Positions 8,142 through 19,134 are shown, numbered from the stretch's first letter. The stretch is DNA of 64,000 nucleotides from Pseudomonas putida (GCF_001636055.1 NZ_CP011789.1:2108001-2172000), one strand, 5' to 3'. Made by a program: numbers and translations. The notes: generated from the sequence alone by a model not told the origin.

Positions 8142-9269
8142 GTGACCAGCCTCTACAGCCTTGCCCACCTGCGTGATCTGCCGGCACTGTCCTGGGACGC
8201 GCTGGTGCCTGCCGGCCAGCCGTTCCTCAGCCATGCTTTTCTCAGTGCGCTGGAAGACAGCGTTAGCGTCAGCCGCCAGACCGGCTGGGCCGCCGAGCAC
8301 CTGGTGCTGGAGCGTGACGGCGAGGTGCGGGCGTTACTGCCGGCCTACCGTAAATGGCATTCGTTCGGTGAGTACGTGTTCGACCATGGCTGGGCCGATG
8401 CCTGTGAGCGTGCGGGTATCGCCTATTACCCCAAGCTGCTCGGGGCAGTGCCGTTCAGCCCGGTCAGCGGGCCGCGCCTGCTGAGCGCGGACCCCGCTGA
8501 CGCCCTGCTGTTGTTGCAGGCGTTGCCGGAGTACCTGGTCAAGGGTGAGCTGTCCGGTGCGCACATCAACTTCACCGACAGCAGCCTGGACGAGCAGATG
8601 CTCGCCCAGCCGGGCTGGATGGAGCGCCTGGGCTGCCAGTTCCACTGGCGCAACCGTGGTTACCGGGACTTTCAGGACTTTCTCGACACCCTCAGTTCGC
8701 GCAAGCGCAAGCAGATGCGCAAGGAGCGCGAACAGGTGGCCGGGCAGGGCATCGACTTCCAGTGGCTGCGTGGCGATGAGCTTGACCAGGCGCGCTGGGA
8801 TTTCGTCTACCGCTGCTATGCCAACACCTATGCGGTGCGGCGACGTGCGCCCTACCTGACCCGCGAGTTCTTCAGCCTGTTGGCCGAGCGCATGCCCGAG
8901 GCGCTGCGGGTGGTGGTCGCACGGCAGAACGGCCGCGACGTGGCCATGGCCTTGAGCCTGGTCGGCGGCGACAGTTTCTATGGTCGCTACTGGGGCTGCC
9001 TGGACGAATTCGACCGCCTGCATTTCGAGACCTGCTTCTACCAGGGCATGGATTATGCGATTGCCGAAGGGTTGCAGCGGTTCGACGCCGGGGCCCAGGG
9101 GGAGCACAAGCTGATTCGCGGATTCGAGCCGGTGCTGACGCGCTCGTGGCATTACCTGCTGCACCCGGGGTTGCGGCGGGCAGTGGACGAGTTCCTGGCG
9201 CAGGAGCGGGACGGGGTAAGGGAGTATGCGCTGCAGGCGCGGGAGATGCTGCCGTATCGGCGGGGTTGA
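8142..9269 (+). CDS. GNAT-fold protein of the FemAB-like DUF482/COG3146 family
   Basis: The 375-residue protein matches the COG3146 family, predicted N-acyltransferases with two GNAT-like folds, distantly related to FemAB peptidoglycan cross-bridge enzymes. Visible family features are the YRKWHSFGEYVFDHGWADA stretch at about 70-90, SRKRKQMRKEREQV at about 190-203, YGRYWGC near 290, and the C-terminal RFDAGAQGEHKLIRGFEP block. The start is GTG 8142 with an AGGGAG site 9 bases upstream. The open frame extends 37 codons further but that part is not protein-like. It is predicted cytoplasmic. No substrate is established for the family as far as I know. It stands alone, followed by a REPIN. Confidence 0.85.
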   Translation: MTSLYSLAHLRDLPALSWDALVPAGQPFLSHAFLSALEDSVSVSRQTGWAAEHLVLERDGEVRALLPAYRKWHSFGEYVFDHGWADACERAGIAYYPKLLGAVPFSPVSGPRLLSADPADALLLLQALPEYLVKGELSGAHINFTDSSLDEQMLAQPGWMERLGCQFHWRNRGYRDFQDFLDTLSSRKRKQMRKEREQVAGQGIDFQWLRGDELDQARWDFVYRCYANTYAVRRRAPYLTREFFSLLAERMPEALRVVVARQNGRDVAMALSLVGGDSFYGRYWGCLDEFDRLHFETCFYQGMDYAIAEGLQRFDAGAQGEHKLIRGFEPVLTRSWHYLLHPGLRRAVDEFLAQERDGVREYALQAREMLPYRRG

Positions 9270-9280
9270 GTGGGGTTTGT

Positions 9281-9378
9281 GCCGGCCCTATCGCGGGGCA
9301 AGCCCGCTCCCACAGGTACCGCGTTGCACTGACGGACAGCGCGGTACCTGTGGGAGCGGGTTTACCCGCGAAAAGGCC
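9281..9378. repeat. REPIN (inverted REP pair)
   Basis: Two REPs in opposite orientation around GGTACCGCG...CGCGGTACC, between two convergent genes. The inner GGTACC arms extend the symmetry. Confidence 0.85.
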
Positions 9379-9390
9379 CTTGAGGCGATA

Positions 9391-11223
<1,833 letters not shown>

Positions 11224-11278
11224 GGAAACTCCTGTTGATCCCGCTCGCGGGCGGCTTCACATCCTGTGAGACCCGCGA

Positions 11279-11836
11279 TCAGTCGATACGTTTGGCCGAC
11301 TTGATGTAGACCGGATCGGCCGGTACATCGCGCATGCCTTTCTTGACCGTGGTGGGGGAGTTGACGATCTGGTCGACCACCTCCATGCCCTTGGTCACCT
11401 TGCCGAATACGGCGTAGCCGGCGTCACGGCCGGGGTTGAGGAAGTCGTTGTCGGCCACGTTGATGAAGAATTGGCTGGTCGCCGAGTTAGGATTCGAGGT
11501 GCGCGCCATCGACAGCGTGCCACGGGTATTCTGCAGGCCGTTGCTGGCTTCGTTGCGGATCGGATCCTTGGTGCTCTTCTGCACCATCTGATCGGTGAAG
11601 CCGCCGCCCTGGACCATGAAGCCCGGGATCACGCGGTGGAAGATGGTGTTGTTGTAGAAGCCGCTGTCGACGTACGCCAGGAAGTTCTTCGTGCTGATCG
11701 GCGCTTTTTCGGCGTTCAGTTCGATCTCCACCTGGCCGAAGCTGGTGTCCAGCAGCACGTGAGGGGTCTTGTCGGAGGCCATGACACTGGCGGCGAAGGC
11801 GAACGAGCAGGCGGTGAGCAGGAGTTTCTTCAGCAT
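11279..11836 (-). CDS. ppiA: Periplasmic peptidyl-prolyl cis-trans isomerase (cyclophilin)
   Basis: The 185-residue protein has a signal peptide ([20 protein letters not shown]) and a complete bacterial cyclophilin domain. Motifs seen are [13 protein letters not shown] with the catalytic Arg, [22 protein letters not shown] and GYAVFGKV. It catalyses proline isomerisation during folding of exported proteins. The start at 11836 is set by the signal peptide; the frame stays open upstream only because it shadows the neighbouring hydrolase gene. It overlaps the stop of that hydrolase by 7 bases, so the two are translationally coupled. Confidence 0.95.
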   Translation of the reverse strand: MLKKLLLTACSFAFAASVMASDKTPHVLLDTSFGQVEIELNAEKAPISTKNFLAYVDSGFYNNTIFHRVIPGFMVQGGGFTDQMVQKSTKDPIRNEASNGLQNTRGTLSMARTSNPNSATSQFFINVADNDFLNPGRDAGYAVFGKVTKGMEVVDQIVNSPTTVKKGMRDVPADPVYIKSAKRID

Positions 11837-12642
11837 GGGCTCAATGATCCTTGAGAGGTGGATGCGGCTGCGAGAAAGCGCAGCAGGGTCTGGTTGAAGA
11901 CCTCGGGTTGGTCCAGGGGCGTAGCGTGCCGCGAATCCTCGATGACCGCCAGTGTCGCGTGGGGCATCAGGGCAACGTAGCGTTCTTTCTGTTGTATCGG
12001 GGTGTAGTCGTGGTCGGCGGCAATCACCAGCGTCGGACACTGGATCTGCCCAATGCGTTCCTGCACGCCCCAGTCGACGATGGCGTCGAAGCTCTTGAGA
12101 TAGGCGCGCTTGTCGTTGCGCGCCCAGCGCTCGGCCATCTTGCGCCGCAGTTCGCCTTGTTCGGGCTTGGGAAACAGGCGCGCGGCCAGGCCCTGGCCGA
12201 CCGTCTCGACGCTGAGCAGGCGTGCCAGACTCCAGCGCTTGGCCCACCAGATCCAGTGTTCGAGATTGTGGCGCTTGACCTCGGGGGCGCTGTTGACGAT
12301 GCACAGGCTGCGCAGCCACTGCGGATGGTCGACGGCAAACTGAAAGCCGACCATGCCGCCCATGGACAAGCCCACGAAGTGCACCGGGCCAGTGTTTAGA
12401 TGGTCGAGCAAGGCCAGCAAGTCTTCGCTGAAGGTCTTGATCTGGTAGCCGTGGCGAGGCTTGGCCGACTGGCCGTGGCCGCGGATGTCCATCAGGATCA
12501 CCCGATAGTGACGGCTCAGCTCGGGGACCTGCAGTTCCCAGTCCTGGCTGCTCGAACCGAGCCCGTGCAGCAGTACCAGGGGCTCGCCCTGGCCATGTTC
12601 CTCATGGTGCAGCAGGCATCCGTCACGTTCGAAACAGGCCAT
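11830..12642 (-). CDS. Alpha/beta-fold hydrolase
   Basis: The 270-residue protein shows the alpha/beta hydrolase plan: oxyanion-hole region [12 protein letters not shown] at about 25-36, DIRGHGQS near 55, nucleophile elbow GLSMGG with Ser at about 97, an acid in the AADHDYTP loop near 215, and the terminal histidine in [11 protein letters not shown]. These are the elements of a Ser-Asp-His esterase or hydrolase. Sequence style is that of the 3-oxoadipate enol-lactonase/BioH group, but no substrate can be assigned. It starts 13 bases after the LysR gene and overlaps ppiA, so all three form one operon. Confidence 0.88.
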   Translation of the reverse strand: MACFERDGCLLHHEEHGQGEPLVLLHGLGSSSQDWELQVPELSRHYRVILMDIRGHGQSAKPRHGYQIKTFSEDLLALLDHLNTGPVHFVGLSMGGMVGFQFAVDHPQWLRSLCIVNSAPEVKRHNLEHWIWWAKRWSLARLLSVETVGQGLAARLFPKPEQGELRRKMAERWARNDKRAYLKSFDAIVDWGVQERIGQIQCPTLVIAADHDYTPIQQKERYVALMPHATLAVIEDSRHATPLDQPEVFNQTLLRFLAAASTSQGSLSPC

Positions 12643-12655
12643 GGGCGCGGTCCTC

Positions 12656-13579
12656 TCAGGCTTGCGGGGGGGCTGCGAAGGGCACGTCCAGTGGCGCGGT
12701 GTCGAAATTGCGCAGCAGCTCGATGAGGATCTGCGTGGCCGGACCCAAGGTCTTTTCCTTGCTCGAGTAAAGGTAGAACAGCGGGTGGCGACTGCCACCC
12801 TGATCGAGCGGCAGAGGCTTTAGCAGGCCCTCGCGCAGCTCGCGTTCGATCATGTGCCGGGGCAGCCAGGCAAAGCCCAGGCCACTGCCGACGAAGGTCG
12901 CCGCGGTGCCCAGGCTGCCGACGGTCCAGCGTTGTTCGGCACCGAGCCAACCAACGTCGCGTGGCTGGCTGCGGCCAGAGTCGCGGATCACCACTTGCAA
13001 CTGGCTTTCCAGGTCCTGGAACGTGATCTCTCGGCCCAGGCGGTGCAGGCTGTGCTCGGGGTGGGCGACGGCGACGAACTCCACCGCGCTCAGCTCGGCG
13101 CCCAGATAGCCGGGAATGTTGAAGCTGCTGATGGCAAGGTCGGCGATGCCTTCGTGCAGTACTTCCTCGACCCCGGACAGCACTTCTTCACGCAGGCGCA
13201 CCCGGCAGCCGCGGCTTTGCGGCATGAAGGCGCTGAGCGCACGCACCAGGCGGGCGCTGGGGTAGGCGGCATCGACCACCAGGCGCACTTCGGCCTCCCA
13301 GCCCTGTTCCATGTGGTGAGCCAGGTCTTCGAGCTGGCTGGCTTGCTTGACCAGTTGCCGCGAGCGACGCAGCAGCACGCTGCCGGCCTCGGTCAGTACC
13401 GCCTTGCGCCCGTCGATGCGCAGCAGCGGCACACCCAGTTGCTCCTGCATGCGTGCCACGGTGTAGCTCACCGAGGATTGCGAGCGGTGCAGGGCTTCGG
13501 CGGCCTGGGCGAAGCCGCCGTGATCGACGACCGCCTGCAGGGTTCGCCACTGATCCAGGGTCACGCGCGGCGCTTTCAT
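12656..13579 (-). CDS. LysR-family transcriptional regulator
   Basis: The 307-residue protein has the LysR winged helix at residues 8-66 (LDQWRTLQAVVDHGGFAQAAEALHRSQSSVSYTV) and a periplasmic-binding-like effector domain from about 90. It is the first gene of the operon with the hydrolase and cyclophilin. The divergent small secreted protein begins 49 bases away, so the short shared gap is a likely binding site. The inducer is unknown. Confidence 0.92.
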   Translation of the reverse strand: MKAPRVTLDQWRTLQAVVDHGGFAQAAEALHRSQSSVSYTVARMQEQLGVPLLRIDGRKAVLTEAGSVLLRRSRQLVKQASQLEDLAHHMEQGWEAEVRLVVDAAYPSARLVRALSAFMPQSRGCRVRLREEVLSGVEEVLHEGIADLAISSFNIPGYLGAELSAVEFVAVAHPEHSLHRLGREITFQDLESQLQVVIRDSGRSQPRDVGWLGAEQRWTVGSLGTAATFVGSGLGFAWLPRHMIERELREGLLKPLPLDQGGSRHPLFYLYSSKEKTLGPATQILIELLRNFDTAPLDVPFAAPPQA

Positions 13580-13628
13580 CTTCGGCTCCTGTTGTCCTAA
13601 GCTGCGCTCACTACAAGGAGAGCGCGAA

Positions 13629-13943
13629 ATGAAGAAATGGTTTGCGGTACTGCTGACGTCCCTGCCCCTGAGCGCCATGGCCTATCCGATCGATGTGCAA
13701 AAGGAGATCGAAGGGGTCAAGCTCGACTACACCGCGTACGACACCGCCTACGACATCGGCAGCATCAGCCTGAACAACTATGGACAGGTGCCGGCTGCCT
13801 GCAAGGTCACGATGCGCAACGGCCCGGAAGCACCCAGGGTGCGTCGGGTCAATGTGCCGGCCGGCAAGAGCGTCGACGTCACTGCCAAGTTCAACCGGCA
13901 GATCATCAAGCTGCGCATCGACCTGAGCTGCAAACCTGAATAA
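13629..13943 (+). CDS. Small conserved secreted protein of unknown function
   Basis: The 104-residue protein has a clear signal peptide (MKKWFAVLLTSLPLSAMA) and a predicted periplasmic domain of about 85 residues with beta-strand character (DIGSISLNNYG, KVTMRNGPEAPRVRRVNVPAGKS, KLRIDLSC) and two cysteines. The ribosome site AAGGAG at 13615-13620 supports the start. Relatives of this size occur in many Pseudomonas. Some are labelled 3-phosphoglycerate kinase in databases, which cannot be right for a 100-residue exported protein with no kinase motif. It is divergent from the LysR regulator and may be its target. Confidence 0.8.
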   Translation: MKKWFAVLLTSLPLSAMAYPIDVQKEIEGVKLDYTAYDTAYDIGSISLNNYGQVPAACKVTMRNGPEAPRVRRVNVPAGKSVDVTAKFNRQIIKLRIDLSCKPE

Positions 13944-13952
13944 AACAGATTA

Positions 13953-13994
13953 ATCGATAGATTGGTCCCACTTTTTACGCTTTTTTATCGATAG
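13953..13994. promoter_or_regulatory. Paired ATCGATAG motifs upstream of azoR
   Basis: ATCGATAG occurs at 13953-13960 and 13987-13994 on the same strand, 34 bases (about three helical turns) apart and 60-100 bases before azoR. Spacing and position resemble the recognition and activation boxes of LysR-type control, but the regulator is not identified. Confidence 0.45.
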
Positions 13995-14053
13995 GTCAAG
14001 CCTTAATCTCGCCTCCATTGAATCGCAACACTTTTTGCCGATGGAGGCACCCC

Positions 14054-14653
14054 ATGTCCCGCGTACTGATCATCGAAAGCAGCGCCCGCCAGCAGGATTC
14101 CGTTTCCCGTCAACTGACCCGCGACTTCATCCAGCAGTGGCAAGCGGCGCATCCTGCCGACGAGATCAAGGTACGCGACTTGGCGGTCAACCCGGTGCCG
14201 CACCTGGACGCCAACCTGCTCGGTGGCTGGATGAAACCCGAGGAACAGCGCAGCGCGGCTGAAATCGAAGCGCTGGCCCGTTCCAACGAGCTGACCGATG
14301 AGTTGCTGGCCGCCGACGTACTGGTGATGGCTGCGCCCATGTACAACTTCGCCATCCCCAGCACCCTCAAGGCCTGGCTCGACCACGTGCTGCGTGCCGG
14401 CATCACCTTCAAGTACACCCCGACCGGGCCGCAGGGGCTGCTCAACGGCAAGCGTGCGATCGTCCTGACTGCGCGTGGCGGCATCCATGCCGGCGCCACC
14501 AGCGATCACCAGGAACCCTACCTGCGCCAGGTGATGGCCTTCATCGGTATCCACGAGGTGAACTTCATTCACGCCGAGGGCCTGAACATGAGTGGCGACT
14601 TCCACGAGAAGGGGCTGAACCAGGCCAAGGCGAAGCTGGCCGCAGTGGCTTGA
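14054..14653 (+). CDS. azoR: FMN-dependent NADH:quinone/azo oxidoreductase
   Basis: The 199-residue protein has the flavodoxin-like fold of AzoR enzymes. The N-terminal IIESSARQQDSVSRQL loop binds the FMN phosphate. PMYNFAIPSTLKAWLDHV near residues 95-112 is the flavin-binding signature, and LTARGG near 140 is also conserved. AzoR reduces quinones and azo dyes by two-electron NADH-dependent steps in the cytoplasm and protects against electrophile stress. The ATG at 14054 follows an ATGGAGGCACCCC ribosome site. The gene is followed by a strong terminator and preceded by paired ATCGATAG motifs. Confidence 0.95.
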   Translation: MSRVLIIESSARQQDSVSRQLTRDFIQQWQAAHPADEIKVRDLAVNPVPHLDANLLGGWMKPEEQRSAAEIEALARSNELTDELLAADVLVMAAPMYNFAIPSTLKAWLDHVLRAGITFKYTPTGPQGLLNGKRAIVLTARGGIHAGATSDHQEPYLRQVMAFIGIHEVNFIHAEGLNMSGDFHEKGLNQAKAKLAAVA

Positions 14654-14712
14654 AGCGCGAGGCATCCACGAATTCCCAACCCTGACACCTGTTGCTCCTT
14701 TGGGTGTATGTG

Positions 14713-14742
14713 CCCGGTCATGTGCATGACCGGGTTTTTTTT
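14713..14742 (+). terminator. Rho-independent terminator after azoR
   Basis: CCCGGTCATG (14713-14722) and CATGACCGGG (14725-14734) form a 10-bp perfect stem with a 2-base loop, followed by eight T residues. Confidence 0.92.
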
Positions 14743-14755
14743 GCGCGCAAAACTC

Positions 14756-15643
14756 TCAGTGCAGATCCGCCACTTCCCTGCGCTGCTGCGCCATCTCCAT
14801 GAAGGCGCTCATCGCCGAAGTCGGCAGCGAATCCTGGCGACGGATGAACACCGTGGACACGCGAGAGAATTCCGCGGGCAGTTCATGGCAGCGAAGCGCA
14901 TGGCGCACGCTGCAGTTCTGCGTCACCGACCTGGGTAACAGGGTCACGCCCATTCCGGCCGACACGCAGGTAAGGATGCCATCCAGGGTGCCCATTTCCA
15001 TGATCTGGTTGGGCACCAGGCCAACCCGGTAGAACCAGTTCTCCAAGGTGGAGCGGTAGAAGCAGCCGCTGCGAAACACCAGCACTGTCTGCGAGAGCAT
15101 TCGCCCCATCAAGCTGTCGAGCGAATCGAACTGGTCGCTGCTGACCAGCACCAATTCCTCGCAGAACACCTCTTGCTGGGCAAGCATCGGATTCTGGTGA
15201 AACCCTCCGACGAAAGCGCCATCGATCCGGTGGGACTCGATGGCCTTGATCAGTTCGGCAGTGGTGCCGGTAAGCAACGACAGTTGCACATCGGGATGCT
15301 GCTCGCGGTAGCGGGTGAGGATCTTCGGCAGGCGAATGGCGGCGGTGGTCTCCATCGAGCCCAGGCGCAGCGGGCCGTTGGGTACGCCGGTATCGAGCAG
15401 GGCGCTGCGGCTTTCTTCGGTCAGTTGCAGGATGCGTCGGGCATACCCGAGAAACGTCTCGCCCGCAGCCGTGAGCACGACGCCGGATTTTCTGCGGATG
15501 AACAGCTCGCGATTGAGCTCCGCCTCGAGCTCCTTGATGCGCATGGTCACGTTGGATTGCACGGTGTTGATCCTGGCTGCGGCCGCGGTAAAACTGCCCA
15601 GGTCGGCCACGGCGCAGAAAATCTTCAACTGGCGCATTTCCAT
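14756..15643 (-). CDS. LysR-family transcriptional regulator
   Basis: The 295-residue protein has the LysR helix-turn-helix at residues 3-60 (MRQLKIFCAVADLGSFTAAA, then VQSNVTMRIKELEAEL) and an effector domain with the conserved GMGVTLLP segment near 250. It faces the nitronate monooxygenase gene across a 263-base gap that holds TGATG/CATCA palindromes, so the neighbour is its likely target. It is convergent with azoR, whose terminator lies 14 bases from its stop. Confidence 0.93.
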   Translation of the reverse strand: MEMRQLKIFCAVADLGSFTAAAARINTVQSNVTMRIKELEAELNRELFIRRKSGVVLTAAGETFLGYARRILQLTEESRSALLDTGVPNGPLRLGSMETTAAIRLPKILTRYREQHPDVQLSLLTGTTAELIKAIESHRIDGAFVGGFHQNPMLAQQEVFCEELVLVSSDQFDSLDSLMGRMLSQTVLVFRSGCFYRSTLENWFYRVGLVPNQIMEMGTLDGILTCVSAGMGVTLLPRSVTQNCSVRHALRCHELPAEFSRVSTVFIRRQDSLPTSAMSAFMEMAQQRREVADLH

Positions 15644-15670
15644 GAGGTCTACCTATCACTGATGATGATT

Positions 15671-15767
15671 GATGGCATGTTTATGCATCATTTCATGCAC
15701 GGCTTTCCAGTGGCTTGGAGGCAACCGATCCCGTCTGCTGGTTCACGATCAGTGATGGAATTCATCA
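15671..15767. promoter_or_regulatory. TGATG/CATCA palindromes between LysR and nitronate monooxygenase
   Basis: A perfect 15-base site TGATG-GAATT-CATCA is at 15753-15767. A longer imperfect one, TGATGGCAT-GTTT-ATGCATCA, is at about 15671-15691. Both fit the T-N11-A rule for LysR regulators, and both lie in an AT-rich divergent promoter region. Confidence 0.55.
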
Positions 15768-15906
15768 TTTATCATCATTTGTGAAAATTCGTGGGTGTGT
15801 TTAAGGTCGACTCTGGGCTCGCTCCACGCCAACGGACACGCGCGCCCGCCATGAGCCACCCGCCGTCGCCTGCGCTGCGATGAGCGATCCATGATGAGCA
15901 ACCTCC

Positions 15907-16956
15907 ATGACCACTGACATCCACGCTTTGCTGAACATCCGTTTCCCCATCATCCAGGCGCCCATGGCGGGCGTTTCTACGCCAGCGCTGGCGGCGGCGG
16001 TATCGAATGCGGGTGGCTTGGGGTCGATCGCGATCGGCGCGTGCTCGGTCGAGCAGGCTCGCCAGTCCATACGCGAAACCTTCGCGCTGACCCAAGAATC
16101 GTTCAACGTGAATCTGTTCTGCCACCGCCCGGCGCTGCGAGATGACGTGCGCGAGAATGCCTGGCTGCAAGCGCTCGAAGCGTCCTTTGCCGAGTTCCAG
16201 GCCCAGCCGCCGCAGAGCCTGCGGGAAATCTATCGCTCGTTCGTCGAAGACCCCGAGATGCTGCAGATGCTGCTGGAAGAAAAACCGGCAGTGGTGAGCT
16301 TTCATTTCGGTCTGCCGCCGCAGTCGTTCATCGAGGCGCTCAAGGCGGCCGGTATCGTGCTGCTGGCCTGCGTGACCAATGTGGAGGAGGCGCTGCAGGT
16401 ACAGCGAGCCGGGGTCGATGCACTGATCGCCCAGGGTTACGAAGCGGGCGGCCACCGCGGGATCTTCGACCAGGATCATGATGATCGATTGAGCACCCTG
16501 GCACTCGTACGCCTGCTGGCTGATCACGTTCAACTGCCGATCATCGCGGCCGGCGGGATCATGGACGGCGCAGACATCGCCAAGGCGTTCGCGCAGGGCG
16601 CCTGTGCGGCACAGTTGGGTACAGCGTTCTTGCTGTGCCCGGAGTCGGCGGCCAACGCGGCCTATCGTGAGGCGCTGACCGGGCCACGGGCGCGGCAGAC
16701 GCAGATCACCAGCGCAATTTCCGGGCGGCCTGCGCGGGGTATGGTCAACCGCGCGTTCGAGGTGAAGAGCGCTGCGGGCGTGCCGGATTATCCCCGCGCC
16801 TACGATGCCAACAAGGCGCTCAATAGCGTGGCGACTGCCCAGGGTTGCAGCGACTTCGCCGCACAATGGGCCGGTACCGGCGCCCACCGGGCGCGCGCGA
16901 TGCCGGCAGCGCAGTTGGTCGAAGTGCTGATGGCCGAGCTCGACGCGCAGCGCTGA
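15907..16956 (+). CDS. Nitronate monooxygenase (2-nitropropane dioxygenase family)
   Basis: The 349-residue protein is a TIM-barrel flavoenzyme. Visible family elements are [14 protein letters not shown] at the N-terminus, [10 protein letters not shown] near 36-45, [10 protein letters not shown] near 180 with the likely active-site histidine, [10 protein letters not shown] near 212, and [12 protein letters not shown] near 237 for FMN phosphate binding. Such enzymes oxidise propionate-3-nitronate and other alkyl nitronates using FMN and O2. The ATG at 15907 lies behind AACCTCC-rich sequence with no strong ribosome site. The divergent LysR gene is probably its regulator. Related enoyl-reductase FabK has the same fold but is less likely by motif. 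Confidence 0.9.
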   Translation: MTTDIHALLNIRFPIIQAPMAGVSTPALAAAVSNAGGLGSIAIGACSVEQARQSIRETFALTQESFNVNLFCHRPALRDDVRENAWLQALEASFAEFQAQPPQSLREIYRSFVEDPEMLQMLLEEKPAVVSFHFGLPPQSFIEALKAAGIVLLACVTNVEEALQVQRAGVDALIAQGYEAGGHRGIFDQDHDDRLSTLALVRLLADHVQLPIIAAGGIMDGADIAKAFAQGACAAQLGTAFLLCPESAANAAYREALTGPRARQTQITSAISGRPARGMVNRAFEVKSAAGVPDYPRAYDANKALNSVATAQGCSDFAAQWAGTGAHRARAMPAAQLVEVLMAELDAQR

Positions 16957-16971
16957 CAGGCAAGCTCTGGC

Positions 16972-17023
16972 TGGAGCAACTGTCTTTTCAAAATCCAAAG
17001 ACCAGCCCAATCCCTGTAGGAGC
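16972..17023 (-). repeat. REP-linked dispersed repeat, copy 2
   Basis: On the minus strand this reads CAGGGATTGGGCTGGTC, then TTTGGATTTTGAAAAGACAG, then TTGCTCC. It is the same family as the copies at 1065, 51941, 51982 and 54583, and it abuts REP sequence. Confidence 0.65.
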
Positions 17024-17202
17024 GGCGGTTCGGCGCTCCGACTTGCCCGCGAAAAGGTCGCCGCGGTGGATGGCACCGGCTCCGCCGGTGTTCGCGGGCA
17101 AGCCCGCTCCTACAAAGGCGCTGTGGCACTCACGGATGTGAGTTGCGGGAGCGGGCTGGTCCCGCGAACACCAGCACAACCGGTGCCATCCACCGCCGCA
17201 TC
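17012..17202. repeat. Cluster of REP elements in a 319-base gap
   Basis: Three REP-type cores lie at about 17017-17058, 17092-17118 and 17146-17170. The cluster also carries an inverted repeat, GGTGGATGGCACCGG (about 17065-17079) and CCGGTGCCATCCACC (about 17180-17194). No gene is visible between 16957 and 17275. Confidence 0.75.
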
Positions 17203-17275
17203 TTCATCTTCCTCCCGGTTGCCCAGAACACCCCGTACCCGCTAAGGTCGCCGCCTTGATCCACGAGAGGCAACC

Positions 17276-18151
17276 ATGGGCTACCTGATTATCGTCGCGC
17301 TGATCCAGGCGTTTTCCTTCAGCCTGATCGGCGAATACCTGGCCGGCCATGTCGACAGCTACTTCGCCGTGCTGGCGCGGGTACTGTTGGCAGGGCTGGT
17401 GTTCCTGCCGCTCACCCGCTGGCACCAGGTCGAACCGCGCTTCATGCGCTCGATGCTGCTGATCGGCGCACTGCAGTACGGCATCACCTATGTCTGCCTG
17501 TACCTGAGCTTTCGCGTGCTCACCGTGCCTGAAGTGCTGCTGTTCACCATCCTCACCCCGCTGCACGTCACCCTCATCGAAGATGCACTGAACCGCCGCT
17601 TCAATCCCTGGGCGCTGCTCGCGGCCCTGGTCGCGGTGGCCGGCGCAGCGGTGATCCGCTTCGACAGCATCAGCGGCGAGTTCTTCATGGGCTTCCTGCT
17701 CCTGCAACTGGCCAACTTCACCTACGCCGCCGGGCAGGTCCTGTACCGTCACCTGATCGCCCGCCACCCCAGCGACCTGCCGCACTACAAGCGCTTTGGC
17801 TACTTCTACCTGGGCGCGCTGATCGTCGTGCTGCCGGCCTTCCTGCTGTTCGGCAACGCCCAGCACCTGCCGAGCACCGACGTGCAATGGCTGGTGCTGT
17901 TGTTCCTCGGCCTGTGCCCGACCGCACTGGGGTTGTACTGGTGGAACAAGGGCGCCTGCCTGGTTTCCGGCGGCACCCTGGCGGTGATGAACAACCTGCA
18001 CGTGCCGGTGGGCTTGCTGCTCAACCTGCTGATCTGGAACCAGCACGAGCCGCTGGGGCGGTTGTTCATCGGCGGTGCGGTGATCCTCGCCTCGGTGTGG
18101 CTGAGCCGCCTGGGCGACCGCCCCAGCCCGGCGCTGGCCGGCAAAGCCTGA
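17276..18151 (+). CDS. EamA/DMT-family transporter
   Basis: The 291-residue protein has about ten hydrophobic segments in two related halves, the drug/metabolite transporter plan. It looks like the carboxylate/amino acid/amine subgroup to which YigM belongs, with the LSFRVLTVPEVLLFTILTPL stretch in the first half and GLCPTALGLYWWNKGA in the second. Direction and substrate cannot be read from sequence. It is followed by the AEC carrier after 7 bases, so both form an operon of two inner-membrane carriers. Confidence 0.88.
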   Translation: MGYLIIVALIQAFSFSLIGEYLAGHVDSYFAVLARVLLAGLVFLPLTRWHQVEPRFMRSMLLIGALQYGITYVCLYLSFRVLTVPEVLLFTILTPLHVTLIEDALNRRFNPWALLAALVAVAGAAVIRFDSISGEFFMGFLLLQLANFTYAAGQVLYRHLIARHPSDLPHYKRFGYFYLGALIVVLPAFLLFGNAQHLPSTDVQWLVLLFLGLCPTALGLYWWNKGACLVSGGTLAVMNNLHVPVGLLLNLLIWNQHEPLGRLFIGGAVILASVWLSRLGDRPSPALAGKA

Positions 18152-18158
18152 GGCGCCC

Positions 18159-19094
18159 ATGCATACCATCCTGGTCATCGTCGCGCCGATCTTCGCCCTG
18201 ATCCTGGTCGGCTACCTGTGCCGCAAGACCGGCAAGCTCGGCGAACAGGCCGCCGCCGAAATCAACCGCATGGTGGTCTGGCTGTGCCTGCCGGCGCTGC
18301 TGTTCAAGGTGACCGCCACCGCGACCTGGAGCGAAATCTGGCACCCCGGCTTCATCGTCGCCTTTGGTGCCGGCGCGCTGGCAATGTTCTTCATCACCCT
18401 TGCTTGGCGCTTGTTCAGCGGCCACAGCCTGGTAGCCTCGAGCATCGATGGCTTGAGTGCAGGCTATGCCAACACCGGCTACATCGGCATCCCGCTGTGC
18501 CTGTTGCTGTTCGGCCAACCAGGGTTGCAACCGGCATTGATCTCGTCGCTGATCGTGGTCTGCCTGGTGTTCGCGATTTCCCTGACCCTGATCGAGATCG
18601 GTCTGCAGGAAGAACGCCAGATCGGCCGCGCCGTATTGCTGGTGGCCAAGGCGCTGGCGACGAACCCGCTGGTGATTTCGCCACTGGCAGGCGCCGCCTG
18701 GGCCATGTCCGGCCTGGGCCTGGCCGAGCCGGTGATGCACTTTCTCGACATGCTTTCCCTGGCCACCACGCCTTGCGCGCTGGTGTCGCTGGGGGCATTC
18801 CTGGCGCAGAAACGCAGCGGCGCGCAGGCCAGCCCCTGGCCGCTGGTGGGGCTCAAGCTGGTCGGGCAACCGGCACTGACCTGGGTGCTGGCTTTCAAGG
18901 TGTTCAGCCTGCCGACCATGTGGGCGACTTCGGCCGTGCTGCTGGCGGCGCTGCCGACCGGGACCGGGCCGTTCATGCTGGCGGAGTACTACAACCGCGA
19001 GGCGGGGCTCATTTCGCGCACCATTCTGCTGTCGACGGTGGCTTCGCTGCTGACCCTGACCGGGCTCATGTACCTGCTGGGTGTGGCGGGCTGA
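18159..19094 (+). CDS. AEC-family permease (auxin efflux carrier type)
   Basis: The 311-residue protein shows the AEC plan: about ten membrane segments, with the family-typical LILVGYLCRKTGKL start, an MVVWLCLPALLFKVTA segment, and the PTGTGPFMLAEYYN motif near 265-280 in the second half. Family members move small organic anions or amino-acid derivatives across the inner membrane. It is the second gene of the operon with the EamA carrier. Substrate unknown. Confidence 0.9.
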   Translation: MHTILVIVAPIFALILVGYLCRKTGKLGEQAAAEINRMVVWLCLPALLFKVTATATWSEIWHPGFIVAFGAGALAMFFITLAWRLFSGHSLVASSIDGLSAGYANTGYIGIPLCLLLFGQPGLQPALISSLIVVCLVFAISLTLIEIGLQEERQIGRAVLLVAKALATNPLVISPLAGAAWAMSGLGLAEPVMHFLDMLSLATTPCALVSLGAFLAQKRSGAQASPWPLVGLKLVGQPALTWVLAFKVFSLPTMWATSAVLLAALPTGTGPFMLAEYYNREAGLISRTILLSTVASLLTLTGLMYLLGVAG

Positions 19095-19107
19095 CTGCTA
19101 CGAAATG

Positions 19108-19134
19108 ATCGCGGGACAAGCCCGCGTCTGTAGG
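19108..19134. repeat. REP-like element
   Basis: ATCGCGGGACAAGCCCGCGTCTGTAGG-type single REP just after the AEC gene. The rest of the gap to 19317 shows no gene. Confidence 0.6.

Noticed and set aside
11279..12319. 346-codon form of the cyclophilin
   Set aside because: The upstream 160 codons run in a shadow frame across the hydrolase gene; a signal peptide and start sit at 11836.
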